This document shows, piece after piece, positions 32,686 through 44,000 of a stretch of DNA of 64,000 nucleotides (position 1 is the stretch's first letter; each line of letters starts with the position of its first letter). This stretch comes from Linum tenue (Eukaryota > Streptophyta > Magnoliopsida > Malpighiales > Linaceae). The position numbers and the translations under genes were made by a program. The stretch covers positions 20,609,475 to 20,673,474 of the forward strand of contig CAMGYJ010000008.1 of NCBI GenBank assembly GCA_946122785.1. Direction: 5' to 3'. The notes beneath the pieces were generated by a model that did not search any database, was not told the DNA's origin, and saw only the letters and a list, made by a program, of their open reading frames with translations.

Positions 32686-33152
32686 CCGCTAAATAGGGGA
32701 AAGAGCATAGAATAAAATTTAAGTTAAATTTGTATTGATATATCTAAAATAAAAAAAAGAAACGAATAAATCCAGAATACAAAAAATACAAAAGAAAGCA
32801 TTAAAGTAATTACTAAAATGTATCCTAGTTCCCAACAAATACATTATGGATGGTCGGATGCTTAAACTAATATCGTTGATTCCTGCGGCCGGACCACCGT
32901 CTTTATTATAGTAATCCGAGCTGAATGATACTGAAATATTGTAAAACTATGTATCGGAAAAGTCTGTGCTAGCTAGCGTATTTATGCTTCTATCCAACAG
33001 GTTTAATCGTTTCATATCGCTAAAAATTATTTATTGGTTTAGATTTCAATAGAATATTTTTTCATGGTAATACCATACCTTGACACTTGAGTTAGATTTT
33101 GATGGTCAACTATAGAAGGAAACTGTTGTGCATATACATAGACAGGGACGTA

Positions 33153-33652
33153 TACATTTAATATTATGGTACAACCAGGGGCGGAGACACAGTAGTGGCA
33201 CACCCTTGGATCGGGGCTAAAATATAAAAAAATAGGGGTATTAGTTTATGCTATAGCTAGGATTTGAACATGGAACCCCCTTACTATTAGCTTTGACATC
33301 TTCCACTAAACCACAATTACTTACATGATAAACTAATACGTTTTATTGCATATATATAATTTACTGTTTACAAATAATAAGTAAATTAAATTAAAAAACC
33401 TCATAATTACATATGCTTATTCAAGAAGTAAACAAAAATTTAACCCTAACAAGCGAGCTTCTTGATAGTCTTGATGATGAATGTATTTTACAGACTTTTC
33501 AAAATATGAGAACCCGCCGTGGGTCACTATAAAATATTGATAATCATTTTAATTTTTTTAAATTGGCACCCCCTACCCAAAATCCTGGCTACGCCACTGG
33601 GTACAACTTTAAGTTGTACATTAAAACACCAATACTATATAACATAGTAGAA
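33153..33652. repeat. MITE relic of the 36567 family, split by a hAT MITE
   Basis: The left piece (tacatttaatattatggtacaac) and the right piece (gtacaactttaagttgtac...caccaatactatataacata) belong to the same family as 36567-36849. They are separated by the insertion at 33176-33599. The left terminal repeat is not recognisable. Confidence 0.65.
33176..33599. mobile_element. 424-bp hAT-type MITE with 8-bp target duplication
   Basis: The element starts CAGGGGCGGAGACA and its right end in reverse complement is CAGTGGCGTAGCCA (11 of 14 identical). It is flanked by the perfect 8-bp duplication GGTACAAC at 33168-33175 and 33600-33607. These ends (…ggctacgccactg) are widespread in plant genomes. Non-coding. 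Confidence 0.88.
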
Positions 33653-33822
33653 GTGATATTCCAACACATATCAATTCTTCGTAATTATTTCTACTTCCCC
33701 ATGAATTTTGTCAACATCAATGAATTGATTTTTTTCAAGTGACGACGAAATTAAAGTAGAATCCAATAGCTTTATCACTCACCAAAATAAATAAAAACCC
33801 CACAAATTCCCAACTCTTCAAG

Positions 33823-34225
33823 TTGCCAAGAGAGAGTCAACAGGATGTGGTCATCGACGGATACCTGGTTCCGGCAGGGACCAAAGTCATGGTCAATGCG
33901 TGGGCTATCGGGAGAGATTCATGGTATTGGGATGATCCCGAGACGTTCTATCCAGAGAGATTCATGAACTGTTCGATGGATTACAAGAGAAAGAATTTCG
34001 AGTTCATTCCTTTTGGTTCGGGGAGGAGAATGTGGGCCGGGATTTCCTTCGGATTGGCCACCGTTAAACTTGGATTAGCTAATTTACTTTATCACTTCGA
34101 CTGGAAGCTCCCGAGTCCCGACTGTGTTGAAGCCCGAAGATCTAGATATGTCGGAACGGTTTGGACTTGCTGTACGCAGGAACTGCCCGTTATGCTTGAT
34201 TCCCGTTCCATACAAGACTGTGTCG
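33823..34225 (+). pseudogene. CYP71-like cytochrome P450 C-terminal relic
   Basis: Only the last ~130 residues remain, starting at LPRESQQDVVIDGYLVPAGT. The PERF region is present (ETFYPERFM). The heme loop reads FGSGRRMWAG where functional enzymes have FxxGxRxCxG: the codon at 34033-34035 is TGG (Trp), so the heme-thiolate Cys is missing. After FDWKLPSPDCVE the frame shifts by one near 34128; the other frame continues with a typical PEDLDMSERFGLAVRR ending. Exon 1 and most of exon 2 are absent. With three lesions it cannot be active. CYP71 enzymes commonly oxidise sesquiterpenes, so its position 2.7 kb from a synthase may reflect an old gene pair. Confidence 0.88.
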
Positions 34226-34499
34226 TCCTAACTTCCTTTGTCTCAGCTCCTTCTAGTGTCTTTGGTTTCTGATTTACTTTGTTTGGTAATTGATTCTTCT
34301 TGTTTTGTCCTTTCAACGATGGTGATTTCTAGTTCCAAGGAGTATAGTACCCTTAACCTTAAGAGTAGGCTATACTCTCTTGAATTTTGTTTACAATGTT
34401 TCAAATGTTGTTTGGAATTACATTTTCTTGGATTATGTTCTATCACTAGGATCTTTATGTAAGTGTTTTGAGTTTAATAAAATAACTATTATCATTTTG

Positions 34500-34884
34500 A
34501 GAACAACCTGTGATTTCTCTTTAGAGATCGGAGTTTCTATGTTTTAGCGACCGTATCTTTTAATTATATTGGCGGCGAAGTCTAGTAATGCACAACTTTA
34601 GCAATAGCAACGTCAACCTTTATTCCTACTGCACATCCGAGATGTTAAAGGTATTGGTTGCGGTAAGATGTTCACAACCAAATATCTTTGTTTATTTAAC
34701 GAGGACTGAATCAGTTGGGAAGAATATTATGTGACCAAATTTATTGATTTTAAATAGTTTATTTTGTGACTTTATCGTCTTACAAGTACAAAGAAATGAG
34801 ATTTTGTTTCACATGCTTCAAAGAAGACGTCTTACAAGTACAACTAAACTTTTCTGAGACGTTTTGCATCGTACGAGTGAAGTT
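34500..34884. other. Spacer, no gene seen
   Basis: No gene recognised. cttacaagtacaa occurs twice (about 34780 and 34829) as a small direct repeat. Confidence 0.35.
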
Positions 34885-35068
34885 TGTTGGACTATATTGT
34901 AAACTAGAATTAGTTTAAGGACCATGTTGTAATATTTGTTTATATTTGTCTACTGTTTTGTTATTTTCTTATTTACAGTTTGTATATATTGTATTAACGA
35001 ACAATATAAATTTACTTTTTATAAAATAAAACAAGTAGACTCGTTCTCTCTCATCATGGTATCAAAGA
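34885..35068 (+). repeat. Possible solo short LTR with primer-binding-like site
   Basis: A 172-bp stretch starting TGTTGGACTATATTG and ending CTCATCA is followed directly by TGGTATCAAAGA, one or two changes from the copia-type initiator-tRNA-Met site TGGTATCAGAGC. The preceding taaaataaaacaagtagactcg resembles an LTR poly(A) and R region. No second LTR or coding region was found, so this would be a fragment of a small (TRIM-like) element. Confidence 0.45.
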
Positions 35069-36560
35069 CTTTCTAGACTTTTCTTGGCGTTTCGCTTTCT
35101 TTCTTGCTTTCTTCCGCTTCTCTCTTCGCTTCCATGGCCATTGGTGCCAGCAGGCAAAGGCAGGTAAACGAGGTAATCCATAAACGGATATATTGTCCGC
35201 AATAGTCATCGACAGCATTAGGCCATTGCTGCCTGCATACTACTACCTATGGTTAAACGATAACTAGTACGCTATGAATTGTGATACAGATTACCAGGCT
35301 CTTTGCACTCCGTTTTCAGTTCTTATGTGTTATATTTGGGGACAGGGCTGCAGTTAAGGTGGATAAATTCTTGATAGCCTCACCGAAAGTGATAGTCAAA
35401 CCGGAACCGCCAATAATGGTGAGCTCTTTTTCTCTTTGTCTCTCTTCCCATCATTTTGATATGCTCTTATCTACTGATTTATGTACCGTTAGACTGGACT
35501 CTGTTGGGATTCATTGTTGCAGAAGGTGCTTACACTAGGATGGCCCTTATTAGGTTTGCTTACAGAACGTGTCTCGCACAATTAATTTGAAAGTTTGGGA
35601 GGGGGGAGGATGCATTTTCGCATTCCACCAGACCCCTTAAACAAATTTACGCTATTTATATAATAATTACTCATAGTTATACCGAACCTCTGGGAACGGC
35701 AAATGGAGAGCAAGATTGCAGCGCCACCCATACGAAACAGGCAATTATTAGGAAGCAATAGGGCAAGTAACGCCCCAAGTTGGAGTTGGGAGAGAATAGG
35801 GCAAGTAACGCCCCAAGTTAATCGATATCATCCCGGCGGTGCACCCCATCCCTGACAAGTTAAAGCTCTTAACATTGCTCCTCAGCTTGTACTTGTTGAC
35901 CACCACGGACGAAAGCCACGACGTGGGAGAGAACAGGCTTTCGTATTATGCATTTTTTAAAATGAGTGTTAGTGGTGAATTTGGTACTGTTTTGACTAGA
36001 TTTTAGCCTACATAAGGGCATAGCGAGTGATGTGGGTATTGATTTCATTTACATAAATGGAATACGGTATGTTGGGGGAATTCTATGGTGTCGTGACAGC
36101 ACCCATGCCTTCACTTAGCTGGCCGGTTCACCCAAGGTTGATTTCGGTTGAATTTGTTTTATCGGGGAATTGGAAAGGGGGGAAAAAATCAGCAACCCTT
36201 TGACTTTTCTTTTGTTCTTGTCTTTCTCCTTCCTCTGAAGAAAACTCCGTCGCCGGTATGTTGGGTGGAGTGCATCTATTGGAATTTGTTAAAGAATGGT
36301 TGGACGATCAACTTTGAATAGAGTTTGTTCATGGCTATTATTTTTTTTATATAATTTGTGAGAAACAAAATAGTTTTGTTGGTATAGATACTCAACTTGT
36401 TGTTTTAGGAATTTATAAGAATTAATGGAATGTCTATAAAAAGGCTTTTTAATTTCTCATGGATCCATCTCATCCTCACTTTGTTTCCTTTCCTCAGTTA
36501 CATTTGTTATGATGGATCCATCTCGTCCCCTTTAATCTATATATTTTAACTTCGAGCACT
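35069..36560. other. Unassigned sequence
   Basis: No gene recognised. A 25-bp unit (aatagggcaagtaacgcccc...) is directly repeated with a 38-bp period at 35757-35820. The open frame at 35281-35538 has no recognisable domain. Confidence 0.35.
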
Positions 36561-36566
36561 ACTACT

Positions 36567-36849
36567 ATGCTATATAGTATTGGTGCTTTAATGTGCAACT
36601 TGAAGTTGTACCATAACATTAAATATATAAGTTTAGGTTGTACCATAAAGGAATTTGTATCATTATGTTATGGTACAACTTTACAACTTGAAGTTGTACC
36701 ATCACATAAAGGTACAAGTTCAAGTTGTACCATAAAAGAATCTGTACAAAAAGTATAGGTACAATCTGAAGTTATACCATAACGTTAAATGTACAATTTC
36801 AAGCTGTACCATAAAGACAAAAACTTATAGCACCAATACTATATAGCAT
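36567..36849. mobile_element. 283-bp MITE with perfect 21-bp inverted repeats
   Basis: Positions 36567-36587 and 36829-36849 are perfect reverse complements (atgctatatagtattggtgc...). The interior consists of about six near-palindromic GTACAACTTGAAGTTGTAC units joined by ATAA(C/A)(A/G)TTAAAT linkers, so the whole element can fold into a series of hairpins. No coding capacity. A clear target duplication was not found. Related copies lie at 5-230 and 33153-33652. Confidence 0.85.
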
Positions 36850-37019
36850 TATAAAATTACTCTTTAACTTCTACCATGTTTCATCTCCATATGCATCTAA
36901 TGATGAGACATAAGATGCACCATCTCCTCTTAGTCCATTCATAACTTCTCATATGCATCTCCATTCTTTTTAAATGATGGTAATTTCTCAATGCCCATGT
37001 TTCTAAATCCAAGCTTCCA

Positions 37020-37695
37020 ATATTTTCAACAAAATTATCCACCATATAATGTTCCTAATAGAGTCTCCAAGTCTCTACCAAACCAATCTCCAATCACTAC
37101 ATTTGATCCCACTGAACGTGATTCTCGAATTCCTAGGGAATAAGGCATCTCAAGCCTAGAGGGGTAAGCAGAAAATGATGAATCATTAGACTAGAATTAA
37201 CAAAAGTGTAGCAAAGGTCGTTTGTTTCTATGAACAAGTCCAACATCGAAAGAAAAGTGACATAATCGAGGAAGATAAAAAGAATAGGGTGTTGATTTAA
37301 TATAATCAATTGAATGGTAAACCTTTTAATTATAAGCATGGTTGGAAAGTCTTAAAGGATGAAGATAAATGAAATAGTCAAATCGATGGTCATAATGGAT
37401 CAAATGTCAATATACTGCATCATTATAAAATGCAAGCATATATTCAAACTGAGGTGTCAAAATTGTGTCTAATCCACATCCCATAAGAAGGAAAGCTTTA
37501 ATTGAAGAACAATAAGAAGAAAACATATATGATATCTAACTCAGTTGAAGGCATACAAGCTGTAGTGCAACAAAAAATCAACATTGAAGCAGGAAAATCG
37601 GAATTGATGAGGGAGTTCATGGCTGCGAAGATCAAATTACAAGAGGAACGGGAGATGAAAAGAGAAGAAAGATCGAGGAAAAAAGAAACATAGAG
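37020..37695 (+). pseudogene. Relic of a NAM-associated-domain protein (Harbinger-related type)
   Basis: Reading across frames gives pieces such as YKHGWKVLKDEDKW and, at 37502-37693, a charged helical C-terminus (INIEAGKSELMREFMAAKIK, then EEREMKREERSRKK). These resemble the plant proteins with a NAM-associated C-terminal domain that accompany PIF/Harbinger elements. The reading frame is broken many times. The assignment is by family resemblance only. Confidence 0.45.
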
Positions 37696-38779
37696 ACAAC
37701 AAATGTGACTGAAAGTAATGGAAATGAATTTACCAATGAAAATAGAAGCCTAAAGAATGTTATATGAAAGGAAAATTCACCAGCTATTGAAAGACGAGTG
37801 ATTTCATTTTATGGATTGGATATTGTTGTTGTTTTCCTTACATGTATTTTTATTTTGTTTCAAGCCACCATTCTTATCAAGGTTTAAGAAAGCGTGCCTA
37901 TGCACACACCAAGGCTTAATCAAGCGTTAGGCGATTGAAGAACACTTTGCCTTGGGCATAAGCGCTGAACAAAGAGATGGGCACGCTTAAGTTTAATCAA
38001 TAGAGCCTAAGTGGCGCTGAGTGAAAGTAAGTGGCCGCCTAGGATCGCTAAGTTATTGCTAGGCACTATCCATCTTAACCTCAACGCTGTTGTTTCCATC
38101 TCTCATTACTAGCTAGGTTTAAAAAATGGGAATTAATTGGTCCATTGGAAATCGATACCCACATTTGGAGAAAACCAACAACCTTCATCGTCCCTCTTTC
38201 TCTCCCAGGATCTAGCTGCTACTCCTTCGCCCTTCGTCCCACTTCTTCTTCCAGGCCCCAGCTGCTATTTCTTTGTCCTTCGGTTGGCTGGCGCTGATAG
38301 AGAAACTTGGAGGAGCTCATCTTTCGCTGAAGTTGGTAAGTCGTCTACCTCTCTCTGCTTCTTGGTCGCTGCATCTTGCTCGCCACCATGAATTATAGAG
38401 GGGGAACTGGTGGTTGGATGGGCATGGGAGCTTTGATCATCATCATTATAGAAGAGAGCTAGTACTTTTTGGTCACTTCACTTGCTCAAAATATGTTATC
38501 TTTTAGCTGATATGTGCTGTAGAATACGAACCCACTTACTAGTTTCCAACTTAGTTTTCTAAACATCATATGCCTCTTCATTCATGATTTGTTTTGAAGA
38601 TTTAGTTAAACCTCTGCAGCTAGCTAGACTAGAATAATTAATTGTGGAACCTGAAATAATGCTAGGCTATTAGTATATATATATTAGGCAGTAGGGATGC
38701 TTATCCTTTATGTAATAATAATTTACCAATTGTTTATTAATTTGTTTTCGATAACATGTTTATTCTAAAAAGGATTATG
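37696..38779. other. Spacer with a dispersed repeat
   Basis: At 37880-38065 a repeat rich in aagcg, taggcg and gcctaagtggcgc motifs occurs. It is a common plant dispersed-repeat pattern. The open frame at 38137-38391 has no recognisable domain. Confidence 0.35.
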
Positions 38780-40690
38780 CTAATGCTTCCGCCACAATAG
38801 TGACAAATGAAGAAATACCAATGCTTTTAAGAGGAAATTTGGTGATGTAGGTTGGTTATATGTGAGTTAAATGCACCAAGGCCACACAAGAAGCTAAAGA
38901 AGCATGCTTGAAAGCCATTGAGAAAAATACAAAAAAAGAAATGAAGATAAGGCTTCCCGAGAATGATAATTAAGAGATGATGTGATTGTTTCCTCTGAAC
39001 AACAAGATGAAGAAATGACTTGTGTTGCTAGCTCAGAACCTCACAAGTTAGGGATTAGGGACAAGAGAGTACGTACTATTGATCCTAAGTAATCTTCATT
39101 TGCATCACTTCATCAACAAAAATTAAACAAAGTACTTTGGGAAGAGAGAACACTTCAAGTGCAACAATATGTTGCAAGATGGCTGCATACACATAGTAAG
39201 CAATATGTTTTAAATTCTATTTAGTGTATCTTCCTTTTTACAATTGTGGGATTAACTTGTGTGCTTATTTTTGCAACTGTACCATTCAATGCAATAGATA
39301 ATGATGAGTTCAAGCAAATGCGTGACGCTATTGGTCAGTTTGGCACTGGATTTGTACCTCCTACTCAGTATTATCTTCAAGAGCCTACGCTGAAATCAAA
39401 ATATGCAAGAACAAAAGTTTGCTCAAGGATCATGATGATGAGAAGATAAGGAATGGTTTCTCTATTATGAATGATGCATGGAAGAGGAGAAGCATAATAA
39501 ACCTAGTCACACATTGTGCTGAGGGAACAAGCTTTATTAAGTCGAAGGACACATAAGATGTGTCAAACATAATGAGGTAATCTTCAACCTAGTGGACAAA
39601 ACAATCGAGAAGTTAGGTGTTGAACATGTGGTGCAGGTTGTGACCGACAATGCTTCCAATAATATTGGAGCAAAGAAAATTTGTTGGAGAAAATGCCAAA
39701 TGTTTTTTTGGGAGCCCTTGTGCAACTCACACAATCAAACTTGATGCTCTAAGAAATTACCAACTTGCCAAAGTTTAAGAAGGTAATTGATCAAGTCAAC
39801 AGTTTTACTATCTTCATTTGTGGGCATCATTGTACATTGGAATGTATGAGGTTCTTCACATAGAAGAGAGAAATCATAAGGCCTGGAGTAACTGGATTTG
39901 CTTCTCAATATCTCACATTGCAAATGATGCGCTCAGGTAGATGGTAGTGGATACGAAGTGGGAGAAATTGAAAGATGTGCACACAAAGAAGGGCAAAGAT
40001 GCAACATCAATAGTGCTAAATAACACATTTTGGAAAGGTGTTCACCATCTATGGGTTCTTCATTTGGTTGATGGTGATGTCAAACCATCTATGGGTATGG
40101 AGAAATTGTGAAGGCAAAAAAGGAGATCAAAGAGGCATTTAGCAATGTGGAAATTCGCTACAAAGAAGTCATGATCATTGTTGACAAGAAGATGAAAGGA
40201 AGATTTGATACTCCATTGCATATATGTTGAATCCACATTATAGATATGATGATGTAAATATTACTACATCATTCATATTTTATATTCTAAATTTCTCATA
40301 CACTGCAATGTTGTACTTGTAAATACGTGTGAAGAGAAAGATTAGACTTTCAACAGTTCATCTCAATCAATTAGTGTACATATAGTTTGAGCTCAAGGTT
40401 GATGGCCAAGAAGAAGAGGATAAAAGAGAAGGAGAACATTAATATTCTCCTAAGTATTGATTTAACTTAAGCAAAAGGTTCCTGTTAGAGGGAGGAGATG
40501 ATCATGCTATGTATGTGCTCATGGATGAGGATGAGGGAGCATACGGTGCACCCTTGAGTGGCCTTATAGATGCAATGGCTAGTGAACACCTTGAGCTTCG
40601 TAGGAATGCAAGAGTGAGAGAGCTTCATGATAAAGAATTTGCGTCTTAAGAGGAGGAAGAAGAGGAAGATGGTGAGAAGATTTCCTTTGA
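38780..40690 (+). pseudogene. hAT transposase relic (BED / DUF659 type)
   Basis: Fragments in three frames read in the order expected for plant hAT-like transposases: FKRKFGDVGWLY and EAKEACLKAIE (BED-finger region), then VPFNAIDNDEFKQMRDAIGQ with FGTGFVPPTQYYL (DUF659 start). Next come NGFSIMNDAW, an AT-HTIKLDAL stretch, TSIVLNNTFWKGVHHL, and an acidic C-terminus followed by a basic one. Many stops and shifts; inactive. No terminal repeats were identified. Confidence 0.75.
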
Positions 40691-40867
40691 AGTTAATGAA
40701 GATGAAGTGGTGGTTGGATCGATCTATTTTAGAATTTTGGGCGATGATGAAGGATCTTGTTTTTATGTGCTTAATCTATTTAGAATTTTGGACGATGAGG
40801 AAGGATCTTGTTTTTATGTGCTTATTGTTTAGTGTTTGTACTTTCTATGAACTTTATGGACAAACGA

Positions 40868-42767
40868 GTTAACCTCCAGAAATCGGATGTTATCTTTAGC
40901 TTCAATATCTCCGAACAAGAGGCTACAAAATTAGCAAATGTTCTAGGAGTCGCCAAAATAGGGACCCATGACTGATAATTAGGCTTCCATCAAGAATCTA
41001 TCGATCTAAAGTCCTTACCTCTCGGTATATTGAGGACTCTTTAGAGGCCCGGATCCAGAAGTGGAAATCTAAGCATATATCATTGGCAGCCAGATAAGTG
41101 GTGACAAAATCGATAGAAATGGTCACCCCAAACTATGCCATGTCATGTTTTCGCATCCCTTTTACCAGTGTCGAAGACTTAATAGCCAATTAGCCCGATT
41201 TTGGTGGGATAACCAAGACAAAGACAAAGGAATGCATTGGATTTCATGTGAAGTATGTAATAGTAAATTTGATGGAGGTATGGGATTCAGAGACTTTGAT
41301 TGATTTAACAAAGCCATGTTAGCTAAAAAAGCCTGGAAACTTCTAATAGATCATGACAATGCTTTGGAAAAAATCTATAAAGCCCGTTATCGACCTAATG
41401 TCCATTTCCTAAATGCTAGAGCAGGATCCCGTCCTTCTTGGGCTTGACAAGGTATTCTTGAAGGGAAAAACCTCCTTAAAATGGTCTACCATGGCAAGTG
41501 GGACCAGGGTCCTCAATCTACATTCTACAAGATCCGTGGATACCTTCAAATCCACCCTCCTACCCAATCTTGAAGACATGAATGACCTTAGAAGGACCAG
41601 CAGTATCCTACATTATCGATCCAATAATCTTTACGTGGCATTAATCTGGTCAATACACAGTGAAATCGGGGTACCACCTTTTAACAAATTAAACCAATTC
41701 ATTTCATATTAATATTCCAGACTACTTTGACAAAAAAAAATTGAAATCCTTATGGAATATACATTATACACCAGTCCCAACAAAACTGAAATTCTTCCTT
41801 TGGAGGGTAGTTCGCGGGTTCCTCCGTTTTCGCAGAATACTGCCAATTCAAAAATTGCCTACTAGTGTCTGGTTTGTTGTGAGCCAACCGAGGACATTTT
41901 GCTTTTTTGAATGTAGGATTGCAAAGGAGTTATGGATTATGGTTGGATTGGAACATCGTAGAAATTCAATGTGCCCCTCCCAACCAGATCTAGCATGGAA
42001 AAATCTATTATGCACTACTCACATATCCAAGATCGAGATTGCCGATACGGTTTTTCTATTTTGGCGAATTTGGAAAGGAAGATGCAAAGCTACTTATGCT
42101 TTTGTATCATTTCAAGCCAGAGTTTTGTTTTGACAACTAACAGACCAAATAGAGGAATGGCGAACGATGGAGGGATAAAAATCTTGGCAATCCATAAGTG
42201 TACAGAGATCATCGACGCATCGTAGCAATCCACCTGGATCTCAAAGGAGTAATTCAGATGCCACATGTCCTAATACTAGTATCTTGGTCAGATTTGATTG
42301 AGCCATGAAGGAAAAACCAAGGAGGCTGAATCGGATTTGCTGGATTCTCAAGAGATGGTACGTTATCCTCTGCTTTTGGTAAATGTTATGAAGGAATTTT
42401 GGAGGCTTACATCGTCGAGATTCTAGCTCTTAAAGATGCTATGAGATGGTGCGTAACACATAATATTTTGGTGTTTTCATTTTGTGGAGATGTTTAACTG
42501 GTTATCAAACATGCTACGGAAAAGAACGCTTCTCACTCTCGAGCATGGGCTGTCTTGGAGGAAGTTCACTCATTTTTCTCGTTTTTTTATTCAGTGTTGT
42601 GTCATTTTGCTCCTTAGAGCTTTAACAGAGCTGCCCATGTAGTGGCTAAACAGGCTCTTTCATCGAGAATCAGCTTTCTTACGGATTACCACCTTTTTTG
42701 GAGTCTTCTATGTAACTAAGTCGATTCTTTGTCCCACGCCCTCTAGGCTTGCCTTGGGAAAAAAAAT
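40868..42767 (+). pseudogene. 5'-truncated LINE ORF2 relic
   Basis: Broken frames follow the plant L1-like ORF2 order: end of the reverse transcriptase (VNLQKSDVIFSFNISEQEA, WKSKHISLAAR, TPNYAMSCFRIPF), the linker (FNKAMLAKKAWKLLIDHDNA, HFLNARAGSRPSW), a zf-RVT region (41740-42100, IHYTPVPTKLKFFLWRVV), and an RNase H-like domain ending FNRAAHVVAKQAL. The copy ends in a short A run at 42760-42767. It abuts the hAT relic directly. Confidence 0.8.
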
Positions 42768-42836
42768 AGGCACTAATTGCTTGTTGTTACTTGTTATGTT
42801 AAGACTCAAGTATTTTTAATTTTTATGAACTTATGA

Positions 42837-43690
42837 TCATATGAACAGGCGGGATACCACAGGGGCTCCACGGGCCGCTTGAATCCCATGAATACGTTTC
42901 TCCTGCACTGCTTTCGCAGTATACGCGCATAGACCCTTTGCACAGATTAGAAAGAGATATGGAGATAATGTGTCCCCCTGTCGCAATCCCCGACTAGGCT
43001 GGAATCGAGACGATTGTGGCCGTTCACCAAGACAGAGAAGGTGACCGTCCGAACACAAAGCATGATCACCCGGATCCCGCGCTCATCAAAACCCATTTTC
43101 CGCATTACACCCTCCAGGAAATGCCACCCCACCCTGTCATATGCTTTGGCCATATCCATCTTAGCTGTTAAGAATCATGTTCCCTTTTTTCCTTTATTCT
43201 TCAATGAATGAAAACACTTGAAAGCCGCCATAATATTATCTGAAATAAATCTGCCTGAAACAAAGGCACTTTGTTCCATAGATATCACTTTATCCAGCAC
43301 CCTCTTCAGTCTGTTTGCTAAAACTTTGACCACCAACTTATATAGAACATTGCACAGACTGATGGGGCGGTATTCATTCGGACTTGTTGGTTTCTTCACT
43401 TTCGGGATCAAAGTTAAGAGATTATGATTCAGGTCCGATGGCATTCCTACATTCTCAATAATATTCTTCACAGCCATGCAGACTTCGTCCCCTACCGTGT
43501 CCCAGTATGCGCAAAAAAAGGCAACCGACATCCCATCTGAACCTGGCAGCTTCCTTCTTCCCATTTTTCCTTAAAGCCACCACCACCTCCTCCTTGTCCA
43601 CTGCTCGCACTAGGTTCTCGTTGTCCTCCGCAGTCACAAAACATCTTATGGAATCTAGGACCGGCGACCCATGGGGTAATCAACCCCTGG
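42837..43690 (-). pseudogene. Second LINE relic: reverse transcriptase fragment
   Basis: In minus-strand order: PGSDGMSVAFFCAYWDTVG, LIPKVKKPTSPNEYRPISLC, QSAFVSGRFISDNIM, then in another frame DMAKAYDRVGWHFLEGVM and, after a further shift, SRGLRQGDTLSPYLF. These are RT motifs of plant L1-like elements in the correct order. It has at least two frameshifts and lacks the YxDD region onward. Its orientation is opposite to the adjacent LINE relic. Confidence 0.82.
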
Positions 43691-44000
43691 TTTTCAAATG
43701 GCTCTTTTTCCTTATTACAAGTTCCAACTACGTATATGTTAATAAAATTAGAAATCTATTACCCGCTAGAGAGAAAGAACTCTATATCATAAAAATATTC
43801 ATCAACCACTTGATGGAGAAAATTTCCGACGATTTGCAACGAACAGACGGTGGGCCGAAAATATCCGGCGGCCGGAACCTAGTGCGACGGAAATTTAGAG
43901 TTGAATGTAGAGTTTAGGAGTTGAATTTAGCGGTTAAGACTTGAAATTAGCGTTTAGGTTCACAGGAATATTGATGTGTTATATTGTAATTGTAGGAAAA

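Noticed and set aside
33823..34272. Functional small cytochrome P450
   Set aside because: It lacks the N-terminal three quarters, the heme cysteine and an intact C-terminus.
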